Positions 1 through 8,547 of a DNA stretch of 34,339 nucleotides are shown here, in pieces. The stretch's first letter is position 1, and each line of letters begins with the position of its first letter. The notes under the pieces are model-generated. The model was not told where the DNA came from and searched no databases. It worked only from the letters and a program-made list of their open reading frames with translations. Origin of the DNA: Myxococcota bacterium (GTDB lineage Bacteria > Myxococcota_A > UBA9160 > UBA4427); NCBI GenBank assembly GCA_029268645.1, contig JAQWNI010000056.1, positions 1 to 34,339 on the forward strand. Direction: 5' to 3'. Made by a program: the position numbers and the translations under genes.

Positions 1-308
1 ACCAGGGGCCTGGATTCAACGACGAGGTAGCCGTCGAGGCGTGAGGCGTGGTTTGAAAGGATTTCCTCACAGGGCCCGCGGTCGTCGGAGTTTTGCATCC
101 AGAAAGTGACGAGGGCACGGACCGGCGGTTCGGCGCGTCGAATCGCAACGGCTTGGCCCTCTGCAACGTGCTCGTCGTCAACAGAGAGTCCGATTTGGTC
201 TGCGCCGGCTTTGCGCATCCCCGGCACCGCCTTTGTCATCAAGGCGTCCCGGAGATCGGATCCGGCGACTTCGAGACCTTCGTGAAGCAGGTAGGCGAGC
301 TTTTCCAT
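1..308 (-). CDS. EthD-like / dimeric alpha-beta barrel protein, C-terminus truncated by window edge
   Basis: Reverse-strand reading from ATG at 308 is open to the window edge: MEKLAYLLHEGLEVAGSDLRDALMTKAVPGMRKAGADQIGLSVDDEHV...SNHASRLDGYLVVESRPLV. The C-terminal part resembles EthD-type proteins. Not in the ORF track because it is incomplete. Confidence 0.55.
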   Translation of the reverse strand, partial: MEKLAYLLHEGLEVAGSDLRDALMTKAVPGMRKAGADQIGLSVDDEHVAEGQAVAIRRAEPPVRALVTFWMQNSDDRGPCEEILSNHASRLDGYLVVESRPL

Positions 309-360
309 GGGTTGCGCAGCTCCTGTGGTGAAGATTCGTTGAGAGTGTTGAAGTGCGGGA

Positions 361-981
361 TCAATTGGAAACGGCTGAGCCCCAGTAATTGTATGCGGCG
401 ATGCGCGGCGTATTGGGCAAAAACATTTCTTCCAAGGTCTCGATCTTGAAACCCGCCTGCTGAATTTCATGCGGTATTCTGCGGTTCAGATGACACCCCC
501 CGGCCAACCTCTTCCAAATTGGATTGACGCGGTCCTGCCACTTTTTGATTGAGGCTTCTGGCGCCGCACCGTGTTCGCAGAACAGAAGCCGGCCACCGGG
601 AGCCAGTACCCTGCGCATCTGGAAGAGAGCTCGGGCCGGGTCGGGAATGGTGCATAGGGTGAAGGTCAGGACGACGGTGTCCACGCTGCCATCTTCTAGG
701 GGCACTTCTTCTCCGGGAAGGTCGAGCCATTTGATTTCAAAGGGCGCAGCTTCTACCCGCGCTTGGGCGCGCCTTCGCATGCCTTGACTCGGCTCCAGTC
801 CCCAAACGAATTCGATTTGCTCGGATTTGTAGAAGGCCAGGTTCAACCCAGACCCCATCCCAATTTCGAGGACTCGCCCTGTCGCCCGGGGCACGACTTT
901 CTCTCGTTGTTTGAGAATCGGAGGGGCGCCGCAGCCTTTGTCGATGAGGGCGGGCAAAATCCAACGCTCGTAGAGACTCAT
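361..981 (-). CDS. Class I SAM-dependent methyltransferase
   Basis: 206 aa; motif I VLEIGMGSGLNLAFY, post-I motif LEPSQGM, then DGSVDTVVLTFTLCTIPDPARAL and RRVLAPGGRLLFCEHG. Confidence 0.9.
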   Translation of the reverse strand: MSLYERWILPALIDKGCGAPPILKQREKVVPRATGRVLEIGMGSGLNLAFYKSEQIEFVWGLEPSQGMRRRAQARVEAAPFEIKWLDLPGEEVPLEDGSVDTVVLTFTLCTIPDPARALFQMRRVLAPGGRLLFCEHGAAPEASIKKWQDRVNPIWKRLAGGCHLNRRIPHEIQQAGFKIETLEEMFLPNTPRIAAYNYWGSAVSN

Positions 982-1263
982 GGAATGGCTCCTCGCTGGG
1001 CTGGGCGGTTTCTAGGCAAATGAAGCGCCGAGTGTACCATCCTCAGAACGCCCTTCCGATTCCAAAGGGAGGGCCGAATTTGCTCAGGGATCCGGGGTTA
1101 TGCCCGGCCAATTGCCGGTCGGTCGTGTTTTGGTGTTGGCTTCCTGTTCGGTTCTGAGCCGGTTTGCTTTATGCTGGGTCACTGAGCCTCGGGTCGTGAC
1201 CGCTCGTTCGAGCACTTCCGGATCCGCCCCCCCCTTGGCGTGTCCGCAGAGGCGGTAGGTGGG

Positions 1264-2337
1264 ATGACGAAAACCGCAGATGACGCTCCTCGAGGACTGA
1301 AGCTTCCATTCGTTACGCTGGCGCTCGCGCTTTGGGCGGCCGCTTACGTGGCGGTGCATATTTATTTACCGGAGCCGCTTCCGTCGAACGCTCCTGGGTG
1401 CTCGCGGGATCTCGGTTGGCGTTGTTTCGCGGAGAGGAATGAACAAGGCCAAGTTCGAATTTTGGATCCACGGCTAGCGGCGTGGTATCTGGGTGGGGCG
1501 GATTATCAAAAGGTCGCGTGGCGTCTTGAAGCCAACTTTGTGCGGATGTTAGAAATACGCAATGCGCTTCAAGAAGAGCTTGCCGATTCCGTGTCCGGTC
1601 TACTGATTGATCGTGCTCCAGTGATTGAAGTCATCGAAGCCTTACAGCGCGGCGATGATGCGTTGGCAAGTGTCTCGTTCCAAGTCGTGCTGGAGTCTCT
1701 GAGTTTGGCCTCGCAGCAGCAAATTGCGATTCGGCTTTCTCGGATTCAAGAAGGGCTCGAGAGACTCCGGGAACTCGACTTTCGGCAGACGACTTTGATG
1801 GAAAGCTTGAGCGCTCCGTGGCCCTCATCATTTTTTTGGAAATTGCCTCCTCGGGGGCTTCTTGAACTGATGTTTTGGGCCGGCTTTGGTGCCTTGTTCT
1901 CCCTTGCAATTCGCTTGGTGTCTCCGTTGAACTCGGCGCGGAAGGTCCCTGGCGACGACCCTGTCTTTTTTTTCCAGTTCGTTTATGGACCGATTTCGGC
2001 GGTTTTTTTCTCGGCGATTCTCTACGAAGCCTGGCTCAGAGCTGGGCCTCGAGACCTGTGGATCGGGTGGCTTCTGATCACCGCCTTCTTGTTGGGATAT
2101 GGCTCAGATGGTTTGATTCATCGACTATCGGAATGGACAAGGAGGGGGCGTCTGCCCAGTGGCCCGACGGCTTCTTCGGCCCGAGCTACGGTTCAGCAGC
2201 AGGCCTCGGTTTCATTTTCGACAAAAATTCCTGATCTCAATCAACGACCGGCCGATCTGGCCCAGATGCGAACTGACCTGAAACGGTGGACCCATGATTT
2301 TGTCGAGGCCCGGGTCATCGACCGAGGCGTGAAATGA
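1264..2337 (+). CDS. Uncharacterised multi-pass membrane protein with helical extracytoplasmic region
   Basis: ORF opens with GTG at 1240; ATG at 1264 follows a G-rich stretch and is the likelier start. N-terminal TM (LKLPFVTLALALWAAAYVAVHIYL), long helical segment, then about three C-terminal TM segments. No family recognised. Confidence 0.8.
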   Translation: MTKTADDAPRGLKLPFVTLALALWAAAYVAVHIYLPEPLPSNAPGCSRDLGWRCFAERNEQGQVRILDPRLAAWYLGGADYQKVAWRLEANFVRMLEIRNALQEELADSVSGLLIDRAPVIEVIEALQRGDDALASVSFQVVLESLSLASQQQIAIRLSRIQEGLERLRELDFRQTTLMESLSAPWPSSFFWKLPPRGLLELMFWAGFGALFSLAIRLVSPLNSARKVPGDDPVFFFQFVYGPISAVFFSAILYEAWLRAGPRDLWIGWLLITAFLLGYGSDGLIHRLSEWTRRGRLPSGPTASSARATVQQQASVSFSTKIPDLNQRPADLAQMRTDLKRWTHDFVEARVIDRGVK

Positions 2338-3290
2338 ACCATCAAGGCGTTTTTGAAGGCGCTTACTGGGCTCGGGCCATATTGGCCGTCCTCCTGTTGG
2401 CCGCGGGATGCGCAAATCCCCAACCTGCAATCGACTTAACCGACCAACTGCTCGAGAACGAGAGAATCCAATACGCCGCGCGGCAAGAGGATTGGGCAAC
2501 ATCGGTGCGAATGGCCCGGGCCGCCTCGACGGCGCTCCGTGGCTCATGTCAGGAGCAGCTGCGTCTAAATACTGAATTGCTCGGAGAGCGACTCGAACGT
2601 CTCGATGATGCGCTTCGTTTACGTTTTGAATTTCTCGCCTGGCGTCTCCTCTGGGAGGATTATCCAAGGGCCAGCGAACGAATTCTGGCTCCCCTTTCTG
2701 GAGAACTGGATCGAGCGATTCGGGAACAAGAGGAGGCTGAAACGGCTGCCGCCGAATGGCCCAACGACGCACTGCTGGCGGCAAGATTTCAAGCGGCCAC
2801 CGCCGAAAGCGCTGAGCTGCGGGGCGAAAAAATTCGCCTCGAGTTTTCAGGGGCCTATTCACTTGCAGCACGCGTCCAAGTGATTCGCGAATTGGTGGAG
2901 GGTCGCGTGCGGCGTGAGATTCAGTTTTTGTGGGAACGAGTGCTGGAACTGAAGACACTTCCATGTCCCGATCCATCGGATTTCGCTACAGATTGGTTCG
3001 AGTTAAGACAAAATGACTATGCAACGTTGCATTCTCTTCAGATAGAGGGTCTTGTCGCTCTGAGGAGTCACATTGATAGCCCGACCGTATTGGATCTTTT
3101 GGCGACAAGCGCTGCTGAAGAGCTCTCCGATAGTGCACCCTTCCTAATACGGGGTGACGAAAGCGAGTCCGAAGTCGAAGCTCGAATCGCAGTGCTGCGT
3201 GAGAGGATCCGTGCCGCTCAAGAAAACTTAACGGAGATGATTGACTCGAGCCTAGAAGCTCTCCGCATCGACATCGGGTCGGGTTCTTAG
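2334..3290 (+). CDS. Uncharacterised helical lipoprotein
   Basis: 318 aa; hydrophobic leader ending in lipobox-like LLAAGC. The start ATG overlaps the upstream stop (ATGA). Confidence 0.8.
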   Translation: MNHQGVFEGAYWARAILAVLLLAAGCANPQPAIDLTDQLLENERIQYAARQEDWATSVRMARAASTALRGSCQEQLRLNTELLGERLERLDDALRLRFEFLAWRLLWEDYPRASERILAPLSGELDRAIREQEEAETAAAEWPNDALLAARFQAATAESAELRGEKIRLEFSGAYSLAARVQVIRELVEGRVRREIQFLWERVLELKTLPCPDPSDFATDWFELRQNDYATLHSLQIEGLVALRSHIDSPTVLDLLATSAAEELSDSAPFLIRGDESESEVEARIAVLRERIRAAQENLTEMIDSSLEALRIDIGSGS

Positions 3291-3316
3291 CGGTCGCGAG
3301 GAGAAGGGCAACCGAT

Positions 3317-3742
3317 ATGGTGGCACAACCTAAGAAATTCAAGCGATCTGCCGACCCCCCCGCGCTGAGTGAGGCCGGGCGAGCAATCGTGAATGAGGCT
3401 CAGGAGCGTCTTGATTCATGGATCGATGAAAATATTAACCGTCTTGAAGCAGAATGGACCGAATCCCTGGGACTACACAAAAGGGAAATCTTGGAGGAGA
3501 CGGCGGCCCTCGAAGGAGAAATGCAGGGGGCTCAAGGCGAGATAGTTGAAGCATTGAATCGCTTGAACCAGCTTGAAGAGAATTGGAAGTCGGGAGATGG
3601 CGAAACGATTGAGGAAGCGATCGCTTCCACCCGGGAAACGATTCATCGTCTCCAAGCCGGGCTCGATGCTCGAGAGGCGAAGATTCGATCGGCGATTGCG
3701 GCCTTGATTAGGGCCGGTGCTTTAGGGTTGGGGAAATTATGA
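3317..3742 (+). CDS. Small coiled-coil protein of unknown function
   Basis: 141 aa, Glu/Lys/Leu-rich heptad-like sequence; GGAGAAGGG-type ribosome-binding site upstream of the ATG. Confidence 0.75.
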   Translation: MVAQPKKFKRSADPPALSEAGRAIVNEAQERLDSWIDENINRLEAEWTESLGLHKREILEETAALEGEMQGAQGEIVEALNRLNQLEENWKSGDGETIEEAIASTRETIHRLQAGLDAREAKIRSAIAALIRAGALGLGKL

Positions 3743-3755
3743 AAGCGATCCGACT

Positions 3756-4472
3756 ATGACGCGAGCGATCGTGAAGGCTCCCGGTGTGAACGTGCTGATG
3801 GCTTCGGCGACCGACCGTCGGCTTCTGACCCTCGAGGCGGGTCGCTTTGTCGATGTGAGGAATGGTCGTTCTTGGCTCCGAGTCGAAGTAAACGGAATGA
3901 TGGGCCTCGTGCCCGCAGGGGCGGTAGAAATTCTGCCCCCCGAGGATGCGGTGGGAGCAAGGCAATGGGTTTCCTCGGGGATTGAGCCGTTGTTAGGTTG
4001 TCCGAATTTGGTCGGTGAAAAAATTTTGGCTCATCGAGATTTTCATGGAGCGTTGCGTCGGCTTAACGGTTACGCGATTCAATGCGATATCAAAATTGAC
4101 GTGCTTCATTCGTTTAGGCAACGTGATAGCTGGGTGGATGGGTTGGTTCTGCCACCTCATAAGCGTTCGAATCATCTGGTGGGCCATGCGATCGATATGA
4201 ATCTCATAGTTGATGGAAAGCGCTTGAACTCTCGAATATTGAATCGGGTGCAGTGGTCAGAGCTTCCGAGCTCTGCGCAAAAATGGATTCGGCTTGTTCG
4301 AGGAGATGAGACGCTGCGTTGGGGAGGGGACTTCGTGGGACCGGATCCTGTGCACATCGATGATGACCTCTATCGCCGTCAGCCGTCAGTATGGCTCAGC
4401 AAGCTACAAAAAATTTCGGCGTCGATCGTTGGGCCTTTTGGTGGCCGGGGCTCTTTGAATGAGCGAAGCTGA
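3756..4472 (+). CDS. M15-family (D-Ala-D-Ala carboxypeptidase / endolysin-like) peptidase with N-terminal SH3-like domain
   Basis: SNHLVGHAIDMNL matches the SxHxxGxAxD zinc motif; DPVHIDD supplies the third ligand. N-terminal VNVLMASATDRRLLTLEAGRFVDV...WLRVEVNGMMGLVPAGAVEIL is SH3b-like. No signal peptide evident. Confidence 0.85.
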   Translation: MTRAIVKAPGVNVLMASATDRRLLTLEAGRFVDVRNGRSWLRVEVNGMMGLVPAGAVEILPPEDAVGARQWVSSGIEPLLGCPNLVGEKILAHRDFHGALRRLNGYAIQCDIKIDVLHSFRQRDSWVDGLVLPPHKRSNHLVGHAIDMNLIVDGKRLNSRILNRVQWSELPSSAQKWIRLVRGDETLRWGGDFVGPDPVHIDDDLYRRQPSVWLSKLQKISASIVGPFGGRGSLNERS

Positions 4473-5010
4473 TTGGCCGCGAGGGCTGAAGAAAATTCTG
4501 GAAGAGAGCTTTGCTCTACGGACCACTTTCCGACGGAAAGATGGAAGCCTGAGGACCCTTGAGACGACGTACGGCTGGGATGGCGACCGTGAGTTGACGC
4601 TTTCGGGTTTTCCTGGACCGCGTGATTGGGTCGCCAGCTTGGCTCATCAATCCGATGTGATCGTTCACACCGTCGAAGGTGTTGGTGGGTTCGACCTTGC
4701 GGCTCGAGCCCGGGTCCTGCGTGACAGGGAGGAGCGACTCCCGTATTTGTTTGCCTTCGTCGATCGATGGTCGCTCCGCCCCGGTTTTCCGCGGAGGCGG
4801 TTTGGTTTTCTTCTCGGGGCGGTTCGTCTCAATCGACGACTCGGATTGCCTTGGTGGGGCCCCTTTTATGTCGCTCGCCGTATTTTTGACGCCATGCCCT
4901 GTGTGGTGCTGACTCTGGAAGGAGAAGTGAAGGCTCGTTCTGGGCCACCTCCCGCCATCAGTGTCCCCCGGCTCGCGAAAAATCAGGCCTATGCGTCGCA
5001 TGCCGGATGA
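4459..5010 (+). CDS. Possible deazaflavin-dependent nitroreductase-like (split beta-barrel) protein
   Basis: 183 aa, overlaps the upstream CDS by 14 bp. Layout LRTLETTYGWDGDRELTLSGFPGPRDWVASLAHQSDVIVHTVEG resembles DDN-type proteins; assignment is tentative. Confidence 0.5.
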   Translation: MSEADWPRGLKKILEESFALRTTFRRKDGSLRTLETTYGWDGDRELTLSGFPGPRDWVASLAHQSDVIVHTVEGVGGFDLAARARVLRDREERLPYLFAFVDRWSLRPGFPRRRFGFLLGAVRLNRRLGLPWWGPFYVARRIFDAMPCVVLTLEGEVKARSGPPPAISVPRLAKNQAYASHAG

Positions 5011-5064
5011 GGCGCGGGGCCGATGGACTGCTGAGCCGAGTCTTTCTGTTACGTTCTTCTTCCT

Positions 5065-6192
5065 ATGCTGACAGCCTTCGACGACTACCCGATACACCAA
5101 ACGCCTGACCCCGTAGCGGTTCCTGCGACAACGGACAGGCACGCTTATGACCGTTTTTGGTTCAATGGTTATACCGATGACGGCGAACTGTATTTTGGCG
5201 TGAGTGGAGCGGTCTACCCCAATCTGGGAATTATGGATTGTGGCTTTAGTCTGGTCCATGACGGAGAGCAGCACGCATTTCACGCTTCGAAACGTTTGGG
5301 CCTCGACCGGAATGGGATCGAGGTCGGGCCTTTCCGCATTGAGATCGTCGAGCCTATGAAAAGGGTCCGGATTACTCTGGACCCAAATGAAACGGGGATC
5401 GAGTGCGATCTCGAGTGGATTCCGCGAACAGCGAACTTTCAGGAAGGATATCAGCGAACAGACCGTGGCCGTGGCGGCCTCCACATGGAAGCGACACGCT
5501 TTAATCAATTTGGTTTCTGGAAGGGTCAGATTCGCTACGCCAACCGGACGCTCAAAGTGGATCCGGGTCGCGTGTTCGGAACGAAAGATCGCTCTTGGGG
5601 AATTCGTCCGGTGGGCGACCCGGCCCCCCCTGGCGCGCCGTCGAGCCAGGTCCCTCAAGTCTTTTTTCTGTGGGCCCCGCTGCACTGGTCTGATCGCTGC
5701 ACGCATCTGGGTCTCTTCGAGAATGAGTTCGGAGTGGCCTGGCATTGGGATGGTCTTGTGATGCCCTGTTATGAAAATCCAGAGGGCCTGCCGGGGATAG
5801 AAGACCCCGCCGCGCGTCCTTTGCTGCAGGTTGAGCATGCGTTGAGCTTTGTTCCGGGAACTCGCCAAGCGGCGGGAGGAGAGCTGGCTTGGTTGCACGC
5901 TGATGGGCATCGTGAAGTCGTTCGACTTGAACCGCTCCTTTGCTTTCGGATGAAAGGAATCGGCTATTCCCATCCTGAATGGGGGCATGGTCGCTGGAAG
6001 GGCGAGCAGGCTCTGGGCGGCGAGTCGTGGAAGATCGATGAAGTCGCTGAAAACGATCCGCAAAATCTGCATATTCAGCAGGTGATCCGGGTCGAGAGCG
6101 ACGCGGGCCAAGGCATTGGCGTCCTTGAGCAAGTTCATTATGGACCGCATCGAAAATATGGCTGGCAGTCCTTCAACGATGCTTTGACCTAG
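5065..6192 (+). CDS. AttH/CrtC-like beta-sandwich protein (DUF7064/DUF7065-type)
   Basis: 375 aa; pattern ...HDRYWFNGYTDDGELYF-like N-terminus, GRVFGTKDRSWGIRPVGDP, FFLWAPLHWSD, and HPEWGHGRWKGE in the C-terminal part are typical of this group. Confidence 0.6.
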   Translation: MLTAFDDYPIHQTPDPVAVPATTDRHAYDRFWFNGYTDDGELYFGVSGAVYPNLGIMDCGFSLVHDGEQHAFHASKRLGLDRNGIEVGPFRIEIVEPMKRVRITLDPNETGIECDLEWIPRTANFQEGYQRTDRGRGGLHMEATRFNQFGFWKGQIRYANRTLKVDPGRVFGTKDRSWGIRPVGDPAPPGAPSSQVPQVFFLWAPLHWSDRCTHLGLFENEFGVAWHWDGLVMPCYENPEGLPGIEDPAARPLLQVEHALSFVPGTRQAAGGELAWLHADGHREVVRLEPLLCFRMKGIGYSHPEWGHGRWKGEQALGGESWKIDEVAENDPQNLHIQQVIRVESDAGQGIGVLEQVHYGPHRKYGWQSFNDALT

Positions 6193-6243
6193 GTTGGCTT
6201 TTGCCGGCTTCTGTAAAGCGTCTGAGGTGACGAGACGATCCGG

Positions 6244-6287
6244 CGCGTATCCCTGCCGAAAAGCCGGGTTTTTGGCAGGGATACGCG
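6244..6287. terminator. Perfect inverted repeat between convergent genes (candidate bidirectional terminator)
   Basis: CGCGTATCCCTGCC-gaaaagccgggttttt-GGCAGGGATACGCG; inner AAAA/TTTT also pair. Sits between the 3' ends of 5065-6192 (+) and 6295-8529 (-). Confidence 0.7.
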
Positions 6288-6294
6288 GTTGAAT

Positions 6295-8529
6295 TCAGGC
6301 GCGCGGGCCGGCTGGTTCGATGGCAACCGGAATGCCATTGAGCACAGCATTGCCCGACGGGGGGTCGTAAAGCGCTTCGTCGGTTAGAAGATTGCTGTTG
6401 ACGCCCGCATGGCGTTTTGCGACGGCCATCCGAATTCCTTGGTGGGAATGTCCCCATCCATGGGGAAGGCTGACGACACCCTCCCGGATGGATTCTGTGA
6501 CTTCAACGGGCGCCTCAACCGAGCCTACCCGGGATCGGATACGGGCCGTCTGGCCGTCCGAGAGCCCGGCTCTTTCGGCGTCTTCCGGGTGCACAAGCAG
6601 AGTGCAGCGCGGGCGTCCTTTGACCAGCTTCTCGATATTGTGTAGCCATGAATTATTCGATCGAACGTGGCGCCGGCCGATCAGTACGAGGTCTTTGGAA
6701 GGGGAAGCCTCGATCGCGGCCTGGGCGCGCTCGATTTCGGACGCAATGATTTTAGGCATGAGTTCGATTCGCCCGGACGGTGTTTTCAGACATTGAGGAA
6801 TTCTTGGGGTCATCGCGCCGAGATCGATGCCATGGGGATTTTCTTCCAAGTAGTCGAGAGAGAGGCGGTCTCCGTACGCTCCGCCTCGGAGCATTAGGTC
6901 GAGCAAGTGCTCCGCTCCGCTTCGTCCGCTGTCTGCGGCGACGACGGACTCGGGGTCCTGTCCGTAGAGGGAAGATGACGGGTTCGCGACGGCGGCCTCA
7001 GCCATGCCCTGTAGCAGCAATCGGTCGATTTGTGCGGGGTCTGCGTGAGGTCCTTGCCCTGAGGCAATTAAGGCGAGCCGCGCCAAGATTTCTGATTCGC
7101 TTGGGCCGTCCGCATCGAAAATGGGGGGTGAGTAGTTGGCCACTTGGTGGACCGCGAAGCCATAGAGGCCAATGTCGTAATGGCCGCGCTCAAGTGCGGA
7201 GGGAGGGGGCAGGATGACGTCGGCGTGACGAGTGGTTTCGTTGAGATAGATGTCGACGCTGACCATGAAGTCGAGCTTGGCGAGAGCGGGGTCGAGTCGG
7301 CCACCATTGGGAGTTGAGAGCACGGGGTTTCCCGCAACGGTGAGCAATCCGCGAATCTGCCCTTCGCCGGGAGTTTCGAGTTCATCGCTGAGGGTGGCAA
7401 CGGGCAGTTCTCCCATGACTTCCGGTCGGTTCTTGACCCGGCTGTGAAAGCGTCCGGTCCGGAAGCCCCTTCCTCCTGGCTTCTCCGGGTCAGGGCGGGC
7501 ATGGGCGGGGAGACTAAAGAGGAGGCCTCCCGGACGATCGAAATGACCTGCCAGGAGAGTGACGACATCGGCGGCCCATGAAGAGAGGGTTCCAAATTCG
7601 ACCGTATTCACCCCGATCCGCCCATACACAGCGCCACTCTCAGCTTGGCTGAGTTCTAAGGCGATTCGCTCTATGGTGGATGCGTCTAGGCCGGTATGGG
7701 GTGCAACGTTTTGCGGCTCAAAAGGTTCGAGGGCCTGGACGAGCAGTTCAAGGTCCTGAAGGTGAGCCTCGAGCTCATCGAGCTGAGGGGCTCCCGCTCG
7801 AGTGAGAACGCGGGCGAGGGACAGCAGGAAGAAGACATCTGTGCCGGGGCGAATGGGCAAATGTTCATCCGCCGCCTCTGCGGTCCGAGTCCTTCTCGGG
7901 TCGACGACAACAATGCGCCCCCCGCGTTGCTGAATGCGGCGCATTCTGCCAGGAAAGTCTGGTGCTGTGCAGAGGCTGCCATTGGATTCGAAGGGGTTTG
8001 CGCCGAGCATCAAGAGATAGGCGGTCCGGTCGAGGTCGGGTACGGGGATTGTGGTCGGTGAGCCATAGAGCAGGCCTGAAGAGACGTGCCGTGGCATCTG
8101 GTCGACTGTGCTGGCCGAAAAGATGTTTCGAGTACCAAGAGACTTCAGCAGCGGCCGCGTGTAGAGGCTGCTTTCGAAATTGTGAGCGTTGGGGTTTCCG
8201 AGGTAGGCGGCGAGCGCTTGGCGGCCATGGGTGTCGATTACGCGCTGGAGACCGCGATCGACTGCCTCGAAAGCCTCTTCCCAGGAAGCTTCGGTGAAAG
8301 ATTCTCCCTGTTTGATCAGCGGAGTTCGAAGTCGGTCGGTGTCTTGGTGGAGTGCACCGAGGTTTGTGCCTTTCGGGCAGACAAAGCCTTTTGAAAAAAC
8401 GTCCTGATCGTCGCCACGAATTCGGCTGACTTCGTTGTCGACAACGTCGATCGCCAGACCGCAGGTCGCCTCGCAAATGGGGCAGGTTCTATAGTGAGTC
8501 TGTTTCGAGGAGTGAGAAATCTGAGACAT
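6295..8529 (-). CDS. Molybdopterin-dependent oxidoreductase (DMSO reductase family)
   Basis: 744 aa; N-terminal 4Fe-4S motif CPICEATCGLAIDVVDNEVSRIRGDDQDVFSKGFVCPKG; VVDPRRTRTAEAAD; C-terminal molydopterin dinucleotide-binding region. Confidence 0.95.
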   Translation of the reverse strand: MSQISHSSKQTHYRTCPICEATCGLAIDVVDNEVSRIRGDDQDVFSKGFVCPKGTNLGALHQDTDRLRTPLIKQGESFTEASWEEAFEAVDRGLQRVIDTHGRQALAAYLGNPNAHNFESSLYTRPLLKSLGTRNIFSASTVDQMPRHVSSGLLYGSPTTIPVPDLDRTAYLLMLGANPFESNGSLCTAPDFPGRMRRIQQRGGRIVVVDPRRTRTAEAADEHLPIRPGTDVFFLLSLARVLTRAGAPQLDELEAHLQDLELLVQALEPFEPQNVAPHTGLDASTIERIALELSQAESGAVYGRIGVNTVEFGTLSSWAADVVTLLAGHFDRPGGLLFSLPAHARPDPEKPGGRGFRTGRFHSRVKNRPEVMGELPVATLSDELETPGEGQIRGLLTVAGNPVLSTPNGGRLDPALAKLDFMVSVDIYLNETTRHADVILPPPSALERGHYDIGLYGFAVHQVANYSPPIFDADGPSESEILARLALIASGQGPHADPAQIDRLLLQGMAEAAVANPSSSLYGQDPESVVAADSGRSGAEHLLDLMLRGGAYGDRLSLDYLEENPHGIDLGAMTPRIPQCLKTPSGRIELMPKIIASEIERAQAAIEASPSKDLVLIGRRHVRSNNSWLHNIEKLVKGRPRCTLLVHPEDAERAGLSDGQTARIRSRVGSVEAPVEVTESIREGVVSLPHGWGHSHQGIRMAVAKRHAGVNSNLLTDEALYDPPSGNAVLNGIPVAIEPAGPRA

Positions 8530-8547
8530 AAAGTAGGCCCTTCGGCT

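Noticed and set aside
2212-2976. 254-aa antisense ORF
   Set aside because: Opposite the lipoprotein gene; Arg/Pro-rich with no domain, while the plus-strand frame has a lipobox and coupled start.
4516-6150. 544-aa antisense ORF on the minus strand
   Set aside because: It lies opposite the 4459-5010 and 5065-6192 genes, is Arg/Pro/Ser-rich, has no recognisable domain, and fits the long spurious antisense frames expected in GC-rich DNA.
7865-8476. 203-aa alternative frame within the molybdopterin oxidoreductase
   Set aside because: Overlaps the conserved 4Fe-4S region of a clear gene; Arg-rich composition typical of an off-frame translation.
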